A DNA stretch of 64,000 bases from Empedobacter falsenii. Lineage in GTDB: Bacteria > Bacteroidota > Bacteroidia > Flavobacteriales > Weeksellaceae. Below are positions 53,819 through 62,783 of the stretch, piece after piece (the first letter of the stretch is position 1; every line of letters begins with the position of its first letter). The translations under genes and the position numbers were made by a program. The DNA lies in NCBI RefSeq assembly GCF_013488205.1, contig NZ_CP040908.1, forward strand, positions 1,341,876 to 1,405,875. The letters run 5' to 3'. The notes beneath the pieces were generated by a model. That model was not told the DNA's origin, ran no database searches, and saw only the letters and a program-made list of their open reading frames with translations.

Positions 53819-54205
53819 TTATTTTTGAGTTGATTTGATTGCCCAAAACATGAATAATGGTTGTAAAAATAATCTTGCTAAACGCTTTTGATCCGTATCT
53901 AGACCAAATCCATTTCTATGATTTTTATATTGAGCCCAATTTCCAGGAAATACAGCAGCGAAAAAAACAGCTGTTATTTTTCCAACAAACTCTTTTTTTT
54001 CTTTTGGAGCTAAAATAACAGCGCTTCCTAAAGCAATTTCGGAAATCCCTGAATATACAACGGTGTCATCTTTATCTAAGGGCACCCAATTAGGAACTTG
54101 AGCTTTAAACTCTTTTCTCGCAATTGTTAAATGGGTAATACCCGCTACCACTAAAAAAGCACCTAGGCTATAACGAGCTATATTTTGTTTCGTTTTCTTT
54201 TTCAT
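53819..54205 (-). CDS. DoxX-like membrane protein
   Basis: A 128-residue protein with four membrane helices. SLGAFLVVAGITHLTIARKEF and the IALGSAVILAPKEKKEFVG helix are typical of DoxX-like small proteins (DUF4267/DoxX), whose member functions include redox or sulfur-related roles. A basic N-terminus indicates N-in topology. It is located upstream of the FAD oxidase in transcript order reversed, with 78 bases between them. Confidence 0.7.
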   Translation of the reverse strand: MKKKTKQNIARYSLGAFLVVAGITHLTIARKEFKAQVPNWVPLDKDDTVVYSGISEIALGSAVILAPKEKKEFVGKITAVFFAAVFPGNWAQYKNHRNGFGLDTDQKRLARLFLQPLFMFWAIKSTQK

Positions 54206-54283
54206 AATTATATTTATTTAATATTTACCATCCAATTAGATTAGATATTCTTTCTGATAGTAGTTATAAAATTTATTTTTTTA

Positions 54284-55498
54284 TTATTTAGTTGGTCGAT
54301 CAAAACCAAAGGTTTCTAAGCGACTATCTTTTTGGTTAAGAATAATATTTTTTAAAACTTGAGCTGCAACCATCGAAAAAGTAATCCCATTTCCTCCATA
54401 ACCTAATGCAAATAATGTTCGGTCACCTTTTTTCCATGGTCCCATATAAGGTAAACCATCATTTGTGGAGCTAAAAGTTCCGCACCAAGCCATTTCGGTA
54501 TTGAATTCAATTTCTGGATATAATCGACTAAACTTACGTTCAAGAGTTTTGATTTTTGTTCGAAGTAAATCATCTCTTTTATCAGGATTTTGAAAATCTT
54601 CATCTTCACCACCAACGATCAATCGATTATCTTTTGTTGTTCGCATATAAAGATAAGGTTCTGCTGTCTCCCATATTAAGCTACGATTTGGCCAAACCAT
54701 TTTTTCATCAATGGGAGCCGAACAAATCGCGTAAGTAGATAATAAATTCATTACTTTTTTAGGTAGAAATTGACCAGCTTCAAAGCCAGTTGCAACAATT
54801 ACATACTTGCACGAAATAGTATGTCCATGCTCCGTCAATAGTTCGCAATTGTTCTTATTTTCGTCTATTTTTTCCACTTTTGTATGGGTGAAAATCTGTA
54901 ATTGATGTTTTTCTTGATGATACTTTAATAAATTGATAGCGCCTTTATATGCATCCATCTGAGCAGAAGTATCATTTTGCAATGCTGCAATTCCATCAAT
55001 ATTTTGATAAGTTTTCAATTGCTTAGCATCTAAATACTTCACAGGCAAACCGACTTCTGTTCTTATTGCATATTCTTCGTCTAACAATTTTACACCTTGC
55101 TTATTACTCGCTAATAAAACTGTAGGAACACGTGTGAAATCAGCATCAATATTAGTTTTTTTGAATATATTTTCTATATCTGTAATAGATTCCAAGCAAT
55201 TGAAATAAGCATCAATAGCAATTTTTTCGGGAACAATATTTATTAATTTACTTAATGGGGTATCAATTTCGTATTGTAATTGAGCAGTACTTGCTGCAGA
55301 ACTTCCTGTGGAAATTGTTCGTTTATCGATAAGAGCGCATTCTATACCTGCTTCACATAATTCGTGCGCAACTAAAGCCCCTGTAATTCCAGATCCTATG
55401 ATGGCAACATCTATTTTATAATTTTTGCGAAGAGGATGATATAAGTCGAAAAATTCGTTTTTAACAATCCAAAAAGGTAATCCAGAATGTAAATCCAT
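54284..55498 (-). CDS. FAD-dependent oxidoreductase, DAO family
   Basis: A 404-residue D-amino-acid-oxidase-like flavoprotein. The FAD Rossmann motif VAIIGSGITGALVAHELCEAG starts at about residue 29 after a short N-terminal lead (WIVKNEFFDLYHPLRKN). ISTGSSAASTAQLQYEID and, near the end, GLPYMGPWKKGDRTLFALGYGGNGITFS (GxGGxG-type end block) are typical. It oxidises an amine or amino acid. Unlike some homologues it carries no C-terminal Rieske domain. The substrate is unknown. Confidence 0.82.
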   Translation of the reverse strand: MDLHSGLPFWIVKNEFFDLYHPLRKNYKIDVAIIGSGITGALVAHELCEAGIECALIDKRTISTGSSAASTAQLQYEIDTPLSKLINIVPEKIAIDAYFNCLESITDIENIFKKTNIDADFTRVPTVLLASNKQGVKLLDEEYAIRTEVGLPVKYLDAKQLKTYQNIDGIAALQNDTSAQMDAYKGAINLLKYHQEKHQLQIFTHTKVEKIDENKNNCELLTEHGHTISCKYVIVATGFEAGQFLPKKVMNLLSTYAICSAPIDEKMVWPNRSLIWETAEPYLYMRTTKDNRLIVGGEDEDFQNPDKRDDLLRTKIKTLERKFSRLYPEIEFNTEMAWCGTFSSTNDGLPYMGPWKKGDRTLFALGYGGNGITFSMVAAQVLKNIILNQKDSRLETFGFDRPTK

Positions 55499-55949
55499 AT
55501 TATTTAGTTGTGTGGTTTAAAAAAACACACACTAAAACCGAGCCAATAATGTTAGTTATCAATTGTTTATTCGAATAAATAATCATATAAAATCTTTAAA
55601 ATTCTGATTAATGGCTTGATGCTTACAGTGAAATAATCAATACAATTACAAGAAATTAATTATTATGGCGAAAATTAAATAGAAAAGATTATACCATACA
55701 TTATATAGATTAGGTAATAAAATGGATCAGTCAGTAATTTTTTTTACATGCTTTTAACTGAGCTAAGTTTTACGAAGTACGAGAACTCGAAGAACCAAAG
55801 TTCATGAATTTAGAAAGGAGCAAGGAACTTTTTTAGATTGTTAAATTAATTAAAAAACAAAAGCAAAAAGCTTTTGGTGAATTAAATAGAGTAGAAGTTC
55901 AATTCTCCCTTCAACCACCTTCAACTAAATCAGTTGTTGCACAGTTCAA
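55499..55949. other. Interval with degenerate sequence
   Basis: About 450 bases. A short open segment near 55830-55950 (KQKQKAFGELNRVEVQFS) reads like protein but has no start, and could be a relic. No mobile-element ends were recognised. Confidence 0.3.
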
Positions 55950-55983
55950 AAAAAACCTCCTTAAAATCCTTTTTAAAGAGGTT
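55950..55983 (-). terminator. Terminator after MBL-fold hydrolase
   Basis: On the minus strand AACCTC and GAGGTT arms enclose a paired TTTAAAA/TTTTAA-type interior and are followed by a T-run, about 65 bases past the stop. Confidence 0.7.
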
Positions 55984-56048
55984 ACTATTTATATTATTTT
56001 TTGTGCCTAAAATCGAAGTTGTGCGCAGGTTACCAATGTTAGCTGAAG

Positions 56049-56873
56049 TTATATTTCAATAGTTTTAGGGATTATATCCGAATCGTGATTGGCTATCGCT
56101 TCAATACAATTGGGTTGCGCGGCAATTTCTTTTGTCCATTTCAAAGACTTAATAACCTCTTGTTTATCTACTTGTACACCGGGTAGAATCATTTGTTCCC
56201 AAGATTTTTTGGCGTAGCCTGTATCGCTTGTCAACAATAAAAAATGTCCGTTATTCTGGATGATGGTTGAAGCCAAACCGTGTGTGTGACCAGGTGTATT
56301 AACAAACACGACCGAATTATCTCCAAATAAATCATAGGAAATATTTTGTGGACCTATATTCGATTTTTCAAAACTAAAGGTTTCCAAATTTATTCCTTCC
56401 CACATATTGGGAACGTAACGATAGGGCATTTGTTCGGCATCTCGCATTTCGATGTCGCTCACCAATATTCGTTTGGCGTTTTTTACCAATTTCAATCCGC
56501 TGACGTGGTCAGAATGCAAATGACTCAACACGAGATAATCGATATCCGAATCTTTGTAACCCAATCTTGCCAATTGTTCGTTAATTGCTTGCCCTGCTGG
56601 CAAATCAGCTTTGTTAATCAACCAATGTGCAAATCCCATGTGTTTACGCCCTTGGTCGCCAATTCTTACATCGGTATGCCAACCTGTATCAATTAAAATC
56701 AAACCTTTTGGATGTTCAATTAAATAGGCAGAAACGGGCAGCCAAACTTGATGTTTTTTACTTCTGAAAACGCCTGTATAGGAAATCGGATTCCACGTTT
56801 TTTCGCTAAATGGTAAGGAAGAATCCACTTCAACGCTGCCACAATGTAAAATATGCACTTTTATTGTTTCCAT
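56049..56873 (-). CDS. MBL-fold metallohydrolase, N-acyl-homoserine-lactonase-like
   Basis: A 274-residue metallo-beta-lactamase-fold enzyme. The metal motif SHLHSDHVSG (HxHxDH), a later NTPGHTHG histidine, LTSDTGYAK (Asp) and the final AIANHDSDI histidine give a complete two-metal site. The arrangement is like AiiA/QsdR-type lactonases, but MBL enzymes of other substrates share it. No signal peptide, so cytoplasmic. Codons look richer in G and C than the surroundings. It is followed by a Crp/Fnr gene on the same strand, a likely dedicated regulator. Confidence 0.8.
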   Translation of the reverse strand: METIKVHILHCGSVEVDSSLPFSEKTWNPISYTGVFRSKKHQVWLPVSAYLIEHPKGLILIDTGWHTDVRIGDQGRKHMGFAHWLINKADLPAGQAINEQLARLGYKDSDIDYLVLSHLHSDHVSGLKLVKNAKRILVSDIEMRDAEQMPYRYVPNMWEGINLETFSFEKSNIGPQNISYDLFGDNSVVFVNTPGHTHGLASTIIQNNGHFLLLTSDTGYAKKSWEQMILPGVQVDKQEVIKSLKWTKEIAAQPNCIEAIANHDSDIIPKTIEI

Positions 56874-56941
56874 TTCTTTTGTATTGATTACACAAAATTA
56901 CGTGCGAAATTCTAGCAAAAAATTGATTGAAATCAAAAAAG

Positions 56942-57502
56942 CTATTTTCCGGCTCGTAATCGGCTCAAGGTTTCTTGCGTCATTCCCAAATAACTTGCAA
57001 TGGTATTTAGCGGAACTTTATTAAAAATAGCGGGTTTGCTTTGCATTAAATCATCAAAACGTTCTTTGGGCGTTTTAAAATGAGTGGAATAAATATGCTC
57101 CGTAAATTTTCTGATATTCTCAATTAAAAACTTTTTGTCCAATTGTAAAAGACGGGGATTTTGTTCGCAAAGTTGCTCCCAGACAGCATAATTAAGCTTT
57201 ATAATCTTGGTTTCGGTAACCGATTGAATTCCAAATTTGCATTCTTTGTCATAAAATACACTTTCCACAGGAAGGCTAATTTCATTTTTTTCACAAAAAG
57301 CCAAGGTAATATCCCTTGCATCGGTTTCATAAAAAACTCGGATAATCCCTTCTTCCACGAAATATATTTTTTTTGAAAGAGAAAAAGGCTCTAAAATGAT
57401 TTCTTTTTTCTGAAAATTATGCGTGGAGCAATTATTCATCAACAATTCAATTTCAGATTGAGATAAATTGATTTTTTCTGATAAAAATTGAGCAAAATTC
57501 AA
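56942..57502 (-). CDS. Crp/Fnr-family regulator (paired with MBL hydrolase)
   Basis: A 186-residue Crp/Fnr protein with an N-terminal cyclic-nucleotide-type beta-roll (IYFVEEGIIRVFYETD, then KNEISLPVESVFYD) and a C-terminal winged helix (NTIASYLGMTQETLSRLRAGK). The RET/SR recognition helix is present. It lies directly upstream of the MBL hydrolase gene, in transcription order, and could control it. The ligand is unknown; cAMP contact residues of Crp are not evident. Confidence 0.85.
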   Translation of the reverse strand: MNFAQFLSEKINLSQSEIELLMNNCSTHNFQKKEIILEPFSLSKKIYFVEEGIIRVFYETDARDITLAFCEKNEISLPVESVFYDKECKFGIQSVTETKIIKLNYAVWEQLCEQNPRLLQLDKKFLIENIRKFTEHIYSTHFKTPKERFDDLMQSKPAIFNKVPLNTIASYLGMTQETLSRLRAGK

Positions 57503-57737
57503 GGTAATTGTTATTTGTATTTGACTTTGAGTGGTTTTATATCATTGATTAAAAATAAATTCTCAACGCACTTTCTCTTCACTAAATTATGAAAAAAACA
57601 TTTAATAAAGATGTAAATACGCTGTTTTCAAATATTTTAAATATTATATAAAAAGTTGTGACAGATAGATTTTTCTGTTTATCTATTATATTCAGCATTT
57701 GCTTTCGTTAAGTTTTGCCAATATGTTAGCTGTCGTT

Positions 57738-58487
57738 TTATTCTTTATTATAATGATGATATAGAAAAGGGACTATTTTTTCTGTTTGTCCTGTTTCTTC
57801 AATATTATGTTTTATCCAATGTTCGGCGGTTTTTTTTGAAAATACAAATGGTAAAAAACACCAATTTATAATCCAACCTAATACTGGAATATCAACTCCA
57901 ATATAGGTTTCTGCATAAAATGTTGAGCCATTTTCAGAGGGTTCATAATAATGATTGATTCTTCCCACCGTCAAAAATCCAAATTTTATTAAAAAAGTAA
58001 ATTCTGTTTCATCCAGTGTTATTGTTAGCATTTTATTATTAATAATTTCGTTAAAATCATTAAACTGCTCCTGAATTTTGCTATAAGCTCCAACTGCAAA
58101 ACCATTATTTTTTCCTTCTTTTGGATTACTGAGTGGTTGAACTGCAATATGATCGCGATGATGCCATAAATGGTAAAAACTAACTTCTGGACCACTAAAA
58201 TTTTTTCCATTCCATGTTGTTTTTTGTGCCAAATTTTCAAACCACCATTTTATCATTTTAGGTGTCACACCTTTTGAATCTTCATGTTGAATTTGAACAC
58301 GTAACGCTCCATTAAGATGTTTGGTAATATCTGTCCATTTAGCCGAAGTTTGAGTTTTGAAAAGCGAATCTCCTAGGTTTTGATGCACTTTTCTTGCAAT
58401 TAGTCTATTATCTCTTAGACCCATTTTTTTGGGTGAAGACCAAATATTTTTACTGATTTTTGATTGCATAATAGTATTTTTATTCAA
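57738..58487 (-). CDS. DAPG-hydrolase (PhlG)-family protein
   Basis: A 249-residue protein (an ATG 18 bases downstream, MQSKIS, is an alternative start). HLWHHRDHIAV, an Asp/Glu-containing YAETYIGVDIP segment and the end EHWIKHNIEETGQ with the H-x(3)-E spacing are the expected metal ligands of PhlG-type hydrolases, which split the C-C bond of 2,4-diacetylphloroglucinol and similar polyketides. It may detoxify a competitor's antibiotic. It pairs with a Crp/Fnr-like regulator on the same strand. Confidence 0.7.
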   Translation of the reverse strand: MNKNTIMQSKISKNIWSSPKKMGLRDNRLIARKVHQNLGDSLFKTQTSAKWTDITKHLNGALRVQIQHEDSKGVTPKMIKWWFENLAQKTTWNGKNFSGPEVSFYHLWHHRDHIAVQPLSNPKEGKNNGFAVGAYSKIQEQFNDFNEIINNKMLTITLDETEFTFLIKFGFLTVGRINHYYEPSENGSTFYAETYIGVDIPVLGWIINWCFLPFVFSKKTAEHWIKHNIEETGQTEKIVPFLYHHYNKE

Positions 58488-58527
58488 AATTACATTACTA
58501 ACAATCTTTTTTATTGACGCATATGTG

Positions 58528-59121
58528 TCATTTTCCTTCGTTAATATTTTTCCGAATTCGTGTTAGAGATTGTCGTGTTATTCCAAGATATGTACATAGA
58601 TGGGAGATGGTTACTCTGTTGTACATTGTAGGAAATTCTTCAACAAAATTCAGGTATCTTTCTTCCGCATTTTCATCCAATAAGGCTTCAAGACGATTAA
58701 ACATTCTGGAATAAATTTGTTCAAGCATTATTCTCAAATATTTTTCAAAAAGAGGATATTTTTCTGTACAATATTCAAGATGATCGATGGGAATATTTAA
58801 AATAATAGAAGGTTCTATAGCCTGAAAACTAAACTTGCTTGGTTTTTTTTTGTTCAGTGCATCAAGGTGAACCACAAGTTTTTTTTCATCAATGAAATTT
58901 ACCGTAATATCTTCTCCCTTTTCGTTGATATAAAATGCACGAAGCAAGCCAGAATAAATATAACCAATAGATTTTTGTAACACATCTGCTTCAATAAAAT
59001 TTTCTTTGGGATGAAGTTCTAAGATTTCAATTTTGCTTGATAATAAAATCAATGCTTCATCTGTCAGCTTTGGGCAGATTGCTTTTATATTCTCTAAATA
59101 ATTTTGAATGATTAAATTCAT
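58528..59121 (-). CDS. Crp/Fnr-family regulator (paired with DAPG-hydrolase-like gene)
   Basis: A 197-residue protein with a beta-roll sensor domain (GYIYSGLLRAFYINEKGEDI, FIDEKKLVVHLDALNKKKPS) and a C-terminal winged helix (VTISHLCTYLGITRQSLTRIRK). It has the typical Bacteroidota Crp/Fnr shape. It lies 40 bases before the hydrolase start on the same strand, so the two form a likely regulator-enzyme operon. It is divergent from nothing nearby; the ligand is not known. Confidence 0.85.
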   Translation of the reverse strand: MNLIIQNYLENIKAICPKLTDEALILLSSKIEILELHPKENFIEADVLQKSIGYIYSGLLRAFYINEKGEDITVNFIDEKKLVVHLDALNKKKPSKFSFQAIEPSIILNIPIDHLEYCTEKYPLFEKYLRIMLEQIYSRMFNRLEALLDENAEERYLNFVEEFPTMYNRVTISHLCTYLGITRQSLTRIRKNINEGK

Positions 59122-59222
59122 TAGAGTCTGTGTTAAGTTTTCTTTTAACTATAGAATCTTTAAAATTATTAAATTTAATTTTTTTAATCAAAATAAACGA
59201 AGTTATTACAAATTATATGAGC

Positions 59223-60233
59223 TTATTTTCGCTTTTTCACAAAAGGATTATAAGAAATACCTAGATTAAAATAAAACGAAGGATCTTGTGTCGAAGAGAA
59301 AATCTTGTCATCAAATGTGTCTTTTTTATTAAATAAACCATTTGTAATTAGCGTTTTTACTCCTGTTTTAGCGGTGATAATAAAATTGTGTTTTAATAAA
59401 TATTCGTACTTCAATCCATTATTTAAATCGACTTGTCTGTATTCGTATTTTTCAGATAAATTATTAGGATTCAAATGATATAAATAAAACGTGTTAGCTT
59501 CCAATTCAGTTCCTATTGATAATCGAGAATTTTTGAAAGGATGCATTCTGAAAAGAATTTGCTTTGGTAAAATAATATCTGCAAAAAAGTCATTATTAAA
59601 TCTATGTTGTAAGGTAAACATTGGAATTACAGGTGTTTTAGTACTTTCATCAATGTTCAAGCCTAATCCTACTAATATTTTAGTTCGATCTGTAGATTTT
59701 AATAAAATATTTCCTGTTACAAGTCCTTTTACCCGACCAAAATATTTATCACTACCATCAAAAATAAGACTAGAACTTAGAAAAGTAGGCTTGTTAAAAA
59801 GTTTTGTACTATAAGCCAAATTCAGGGATTCGTAATGATAATGTGCATTAATATCTACATTTTTTGTTTCTTGAAACGTTGATTTATCAAATTCTATATC
59901 CATATTGGTATTCTTATAACCAAGAGTCGTACTAAGAATCCAATTCTTTTTTTTCAAAATATTGATATTTGTACTGATATTCAGTTGCGAATAATGATTA
60001 ATTCGATTTCCATCATTTTTATTTCCATCAATTTTCGAAGTAAATTTAGTTGGCGTGGCGTAAGTGTATTCTATATTCAATGGTCTTGCAACAGAAAATT
60101 GTTGCGTCAAATACATATAGGCTTTTTTGGAAATACTATCTTGTTCTTTTATTTCCTTATTGTCTTGCGCATATACATTGGTAACATTTGTTAGAAGACA
60201 AAATAATATTGTTGACGTTTTAATTAATTTCAT
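59223..60233 (-). CDS. Outer-membrane-type protein, DUF6268-like
   Basis: A 336-residue protein with signal peptide (ends NVYA-Q). After a short helical lead it is built of many amphipathic beta-strands ending in a characteristic NLGISYNPFVKK, resembling a beta-barrel-like outer-membrane protein (DUF6268 pattern). The gene starts five bases after its neighbour, so both are controlled together. They lie opposite the LytS/LytTR genes and may be their target. Confidence 0.6.
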   Translation of the reverse strand: MKLIKTSTILFCLLTNVTNVYAQDNKEIKEQDSISKKAYMYLTQQFSVARPLNIEYTYATPTKFTSKIDGNKNDGNRINHYSQLNISTNINILKKKNWILSTTLGYKNTNMDIEFDKSTFQETKNVDINAHYHYESLNLAYSTKLFNKPTFLSSSLIFDGSDKYFGRVKGLVTGNILLKSTDRTKILVGLGLNIDESTKTPVIPMFTLQHRFNNDFFADIILPKQILFRMHPFKNSRLSIGTELEANTFYLYHLNPNNLSEKYEYRQVDLNNGLKYEYLLKHNFIITAKTGVKTLITNGLFNKKDTFDDKIFSSTQDPSFYFNLGISYNPFVKKRK

Positions 60234-60238
60234 GGCTA

Positions 60239-60658
60239 TTATCTGGCTTGAAAAATTGTTTGTTTATAAAAATTGAAATTAAAAATTTTGTCAAAAAGAT
60301 TGAATTTATGATCATTGCTAATACTTTCAATATTAATTGGTTGTTGAGAATCTTTAACAAAAACAATCCATAATTCATTCAGAAATTCTTTTTCCTTTAT
60401 CATCAAAAGTTTTTGTGTGGCGATAAGCGATTCAATTTCTTCGAGTTGCTCACAAAACACAATTCCGATTGATTTGTTTTCATGTGAAATAATGCTACAA
60501 TTGTATTTCAAAAAATCTTTGATCAAAATTGAATCATTGTAGATTTCTATAAACCGAATAAGGTCAACTATTTGAATAATTTTACATTCAAGTTGTTCTT
60601 CTGATAACGAAGTTTCGTCTATAAGATTATATAATTCTAATACTTTTGCTTGCGACAT
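60239..60658 (-). CDS. Hypothetical cytoplasmic protein, LytTR-linked operon
   Basis: Start chosen at 60658 (MSQAKVLELYNLIDETSLSE), which gives 139 residues. The longer frame to 60742 would put two regulatory repeats inside the coding region. The protein is helical at the N-terminus and has no signal peptide or enzyme motif. I do not recognise a family. It is co-transcribed with the outer-membrane-type gene (five bases) and divergent from the two-component genes. Confidence 0.6.
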   Translation of the reverse strand: MSQAKVLELYNLIDETSLSEEQLECKIIQIVDLIRFIEIYNDSILIKDFLKYNCSIISHENKSIGIVFCEQLEEIESLIATQKLLMIKEKEFLNELWIVFVKDSQQPINIESISNDHKFNLFDKIFNFNFYKQTIFQAR

Positions 60659-60711
60659 ATTACTAATTTTTCGACGTAAATAAAAAGCAAAAAAATCAGT
60701 CCCAAATTCAA

Positions 60712-60744
60712 TTTTATACGAACCAATGTATATTTTATACAAAA
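60712..60744 (-). promoter_or_regulatory. LytTR-type operator pair, minus orientation
   Basis: Two copies of a TTTTGTATAAAA-like site read on the minus strand (TTTTATACAAAA at 60733-60744 and TTTTATACGAA at 60712-60722 on the plus strand) start exactly 21 bases apart, the spacing of LytTR/AgrA-type direct repeats. Confidence 0.55.
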
Positions 60745-60760
60745 CCTAAGGATTGCGGGT

Positions 60761-60793
60761 TTTTGTATAAAAACAGAATCATTTTGTATAAAA
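60761..60793 (+). promoter_or_regulatory. LytTR-type operator pair, plus orientation
   Basis: Two identical TTTTGTATAAAA copies at 60761-60772 and 60782-60793, starts 21 bases apart, facing the two-component genes. Together with the minus-oriented pair they make an inverted set of direct repeats. Confidence 0.55.
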
Positions 60794-60870
60794 AAATATA
60801 ATGTCTTTTATAAAGAAGTAATTTAGCAATCTAAATATTTTGAGTAATTATTATCTCTAAATAAATCAAA

Positions 60871-61911
60871 ATGGAGGAGAAAATTATAGCTTTTTTATTG
60901 AACAAGAAATTGAAATTAGTTAGACAAATCATTTTTTTACTATTTTTCTTCATTTTCTTATATTGCTCTGGATTTTATTTAAGATTCCCCAAAGAAGACC
61001 GTATCTATTGGTTTGTTAGCGTGTACACTTTTTTTGTCATCATGTTTTACATCAACACCTATTATTTAGTTCCTAAATTTTTGGAGAGAAAATATTTGAC
61101 CTATTTTTCGCTTTTAATCTGTCTAGTTATTGTAACCCTAAGTATTGTACTTTTAACGAATCGATATATCTTACATTTAAATACTCCAAAAGGTGAGTTT
61201 TTTATGTTACAGCCAATTTATGGAATTTTTACTTCGATTAGTTTTATCATGATTACAACAACAACAAGATTAGCGCAGAATTGGATTATTGACAAAGAAA
61301 AAATTATTGAATTAGAAAAACTAACGTATGAAATGGAATTATCTGAATTAAAAAATCAAATTAATCCCCATTTTTTATTTAATAATTTGAATAGCGTAAA
61401 AGCACTTATCAGAAAAAATCCCGAAGAAGCTGTGAATACAGTTGTGAAGTTGTCTGAATTTCTGCGTTTTCAGTTGTATGAAAATCGAAACAATAAAAAC
61501 AATTTGTGTCAAGAGATTTTATTTCTTACCAATTATTTGGAATTAGAGCAAAAAAGACGGGACGATTTTACGATAAAAATCAACAATAACATTGATTATG
61601 AGTCACTTAATCAACGTTTAATACCATCAAATTTATTCACTGTTTTTATCGAAAATGCGGTTAAACATAGTGTCGATGTTAATGATAATGCGTCTTATAT
61701 TAATATCAATTTTAGCATAATAAATCTTATGTTGCATTTTGAATGTAGCAATTCTATCTGTCCAGATTTTAAAATTTCTGGCACAAAAAATAAAGGAATT
61801 GGTCTTACGAATATCAAAAGAAGATTAGAACTTTTATATGGCAAGAGCTATGAGTTGAAGCTAAAAAAGAATGAAAAAGAATTTGTTGTTAACTTAAATC
61901 TACCTTTATGA
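60871..61911 (+). CDS. LytS-type sensor histidine kinase
   Basis: A 346-residue kinase. Four N-terminal membrane helices (about 20-145) precede a short coiled linker and the His_kinase domain with the H-box LKNQINPHFLFNNLN (His is the phosphorylation site). The ATPase part has FIENAVKHS and GTKNKGIGLTNIKRR, the N and G boxes. It senses an unknown signal at the membrane and phosphorylates the LytTR regulator, whose start overlaps its stop by four bases. It is divergent from the operator-flanked minus-strand genes. Confidence 0.9.
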   Translation: MEEKIIAFLLNKKLKLVRQIIFLLFFFIFLYCSGFYLRFPKEDRIYWFVSVYTFFVIMFYINTYYLVPKFLERKYLTYFSLLICLVIVTLSIVLLTNRYILHLNTPKGEFFMLQPIYGIFTSISFIMITTTTRLAQNWIIDKEKIIELEKLTYEMELSELKNQINPHFLFNNLNSVKALIRKNPEEAVNTVVKLSEFLRFQLYENRNNKNNLCQEILFLTNYLELEQKRRDDFTIKINNNIDYESLNQRLIPSNLFTVFIENAVKHSVDVNDNASYININFSIINLMLHFECSNSICPDFKISGTKNKGIGLTNIKRRLELLYGKSYELKLKKNEKEFVVNLNLPL

Positions 61912-62633
61912 AATGTATTATAATTGATGATGAACCTCTTGCACGTGAGGAATTATCGGAGGAACTTACTAGTTTTGAATCCGTTGAAATTATTGGAAGT
62001 TTTGGTAATACAATCAAAGCGCTTGATTTTACTAAGAACAATCACGTCGATTTAGTTTTTTTGGATATTGAAATGCCAACCATAAATGGTCTGGAACTCG
62101 CAAAACAATTGTCTACGAATACATTATTTATTTTTACGACGGCTTATCCACAGTTTGCGATTGATGGCTACGAGTTAGATGCGATAGATTATTTATTGAA
62201 ACCTATTTCGCAAGAACGGCTAAAAAAAGCAATTAATAAAGCAGAATTATTGCATCAATTATTATCAGATAATACCATAAAATCAACAATTGAATCTAAT
62301 TCAGCTCAATTTATGTTTATCAAAGCAGACCGAAGATTTCATAAACTAAACTTTGAGGATATTACACATATCGAAGCTTTGAAAGATTATGTCATCATTT
62401 ATACGGACAAACAAAAGTTGATAACCGCTATGAATCTGAAAACGATGCATACAAAGCTTCCAAACACAAGCTTTTATAGAGTGAGCAAATCCTATATTGT
62501 GAATAAGAATCACATCACTTCTTTTGATTATAACACTTTGTACATCGATGATGTTGCGATTGCAATAGGTTCTACTTATCGTAAATTATTTTTTGATAAT
62601 TATGGCGAAGGTTATATAAAAATGGAGGATTGA
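61908..62633 (+). CDS. LytTR-family response regulator
   Basis: A 241-residue protein with a receiver domain (IIDDEPLAREEL at the acidic pocket, VFLDIEMPTINGLELA with the phospho-Asp, FTTAYPQFAIDGYELDAIDYLLKP) and a C-terminal LytTR DNA-binding domain (FMFIKADRRFHKLNFEDITHIEA, then FYRVSKSYIVNKNHI). It probably binds the 21-base-spaced repeats upstream of its kinase gene and of the divergent operon. It is coupled to the kinase gene by overlap. Confidence 0.9.
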   Translation: MKCIIIDDEPLAREELSEELTSFESVEIIGSFGNTIKALDFTKNNHVDLVFLDIEMPTINGLELAKQLSTNTLFIFTTAYPQFAIDGYELDAIDYLLKPISQERLKKAINKAELLHQLLSDNTIKSTIESNSAQFMFIKADRRFHKLNFEDITHIEALKDYVIIYTDKQKLITAMNLKTMHTKLPNTSFYRVSKSYIVNKNHITSFDYNTLYIDDVAIAIGSTYRKLFFDNYGEGYIKMED

Positions 62634-62783
62634 GGCAAAACAACTGACAATACGTTTAATGTTAGGGATTATTAGTCCATCTTATATCCTGGCTTTTTGT
62701 AGTTTTTTGGTTTTAATTAAATATTGCCAATTTCTATTTAACCATACATTTTACCATGCCAATGTTACCTGCAGGCGTTTTAG

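Noticed and set aside
56049-56873. Definite AHL lactonase (quorum quenching) call
   Set aside because: The HxHxDH metal site is shared by many MBL enzymes, and no lactonase-specific residue can be confirmed by eye.
60659-60742. Longer start for the gene at 60239-60658
   Set aside because: The extension would put a pair of regulatory repeats (60712-60744) within the coding region, and the ATG at 60658 has a more natural N-terminus.
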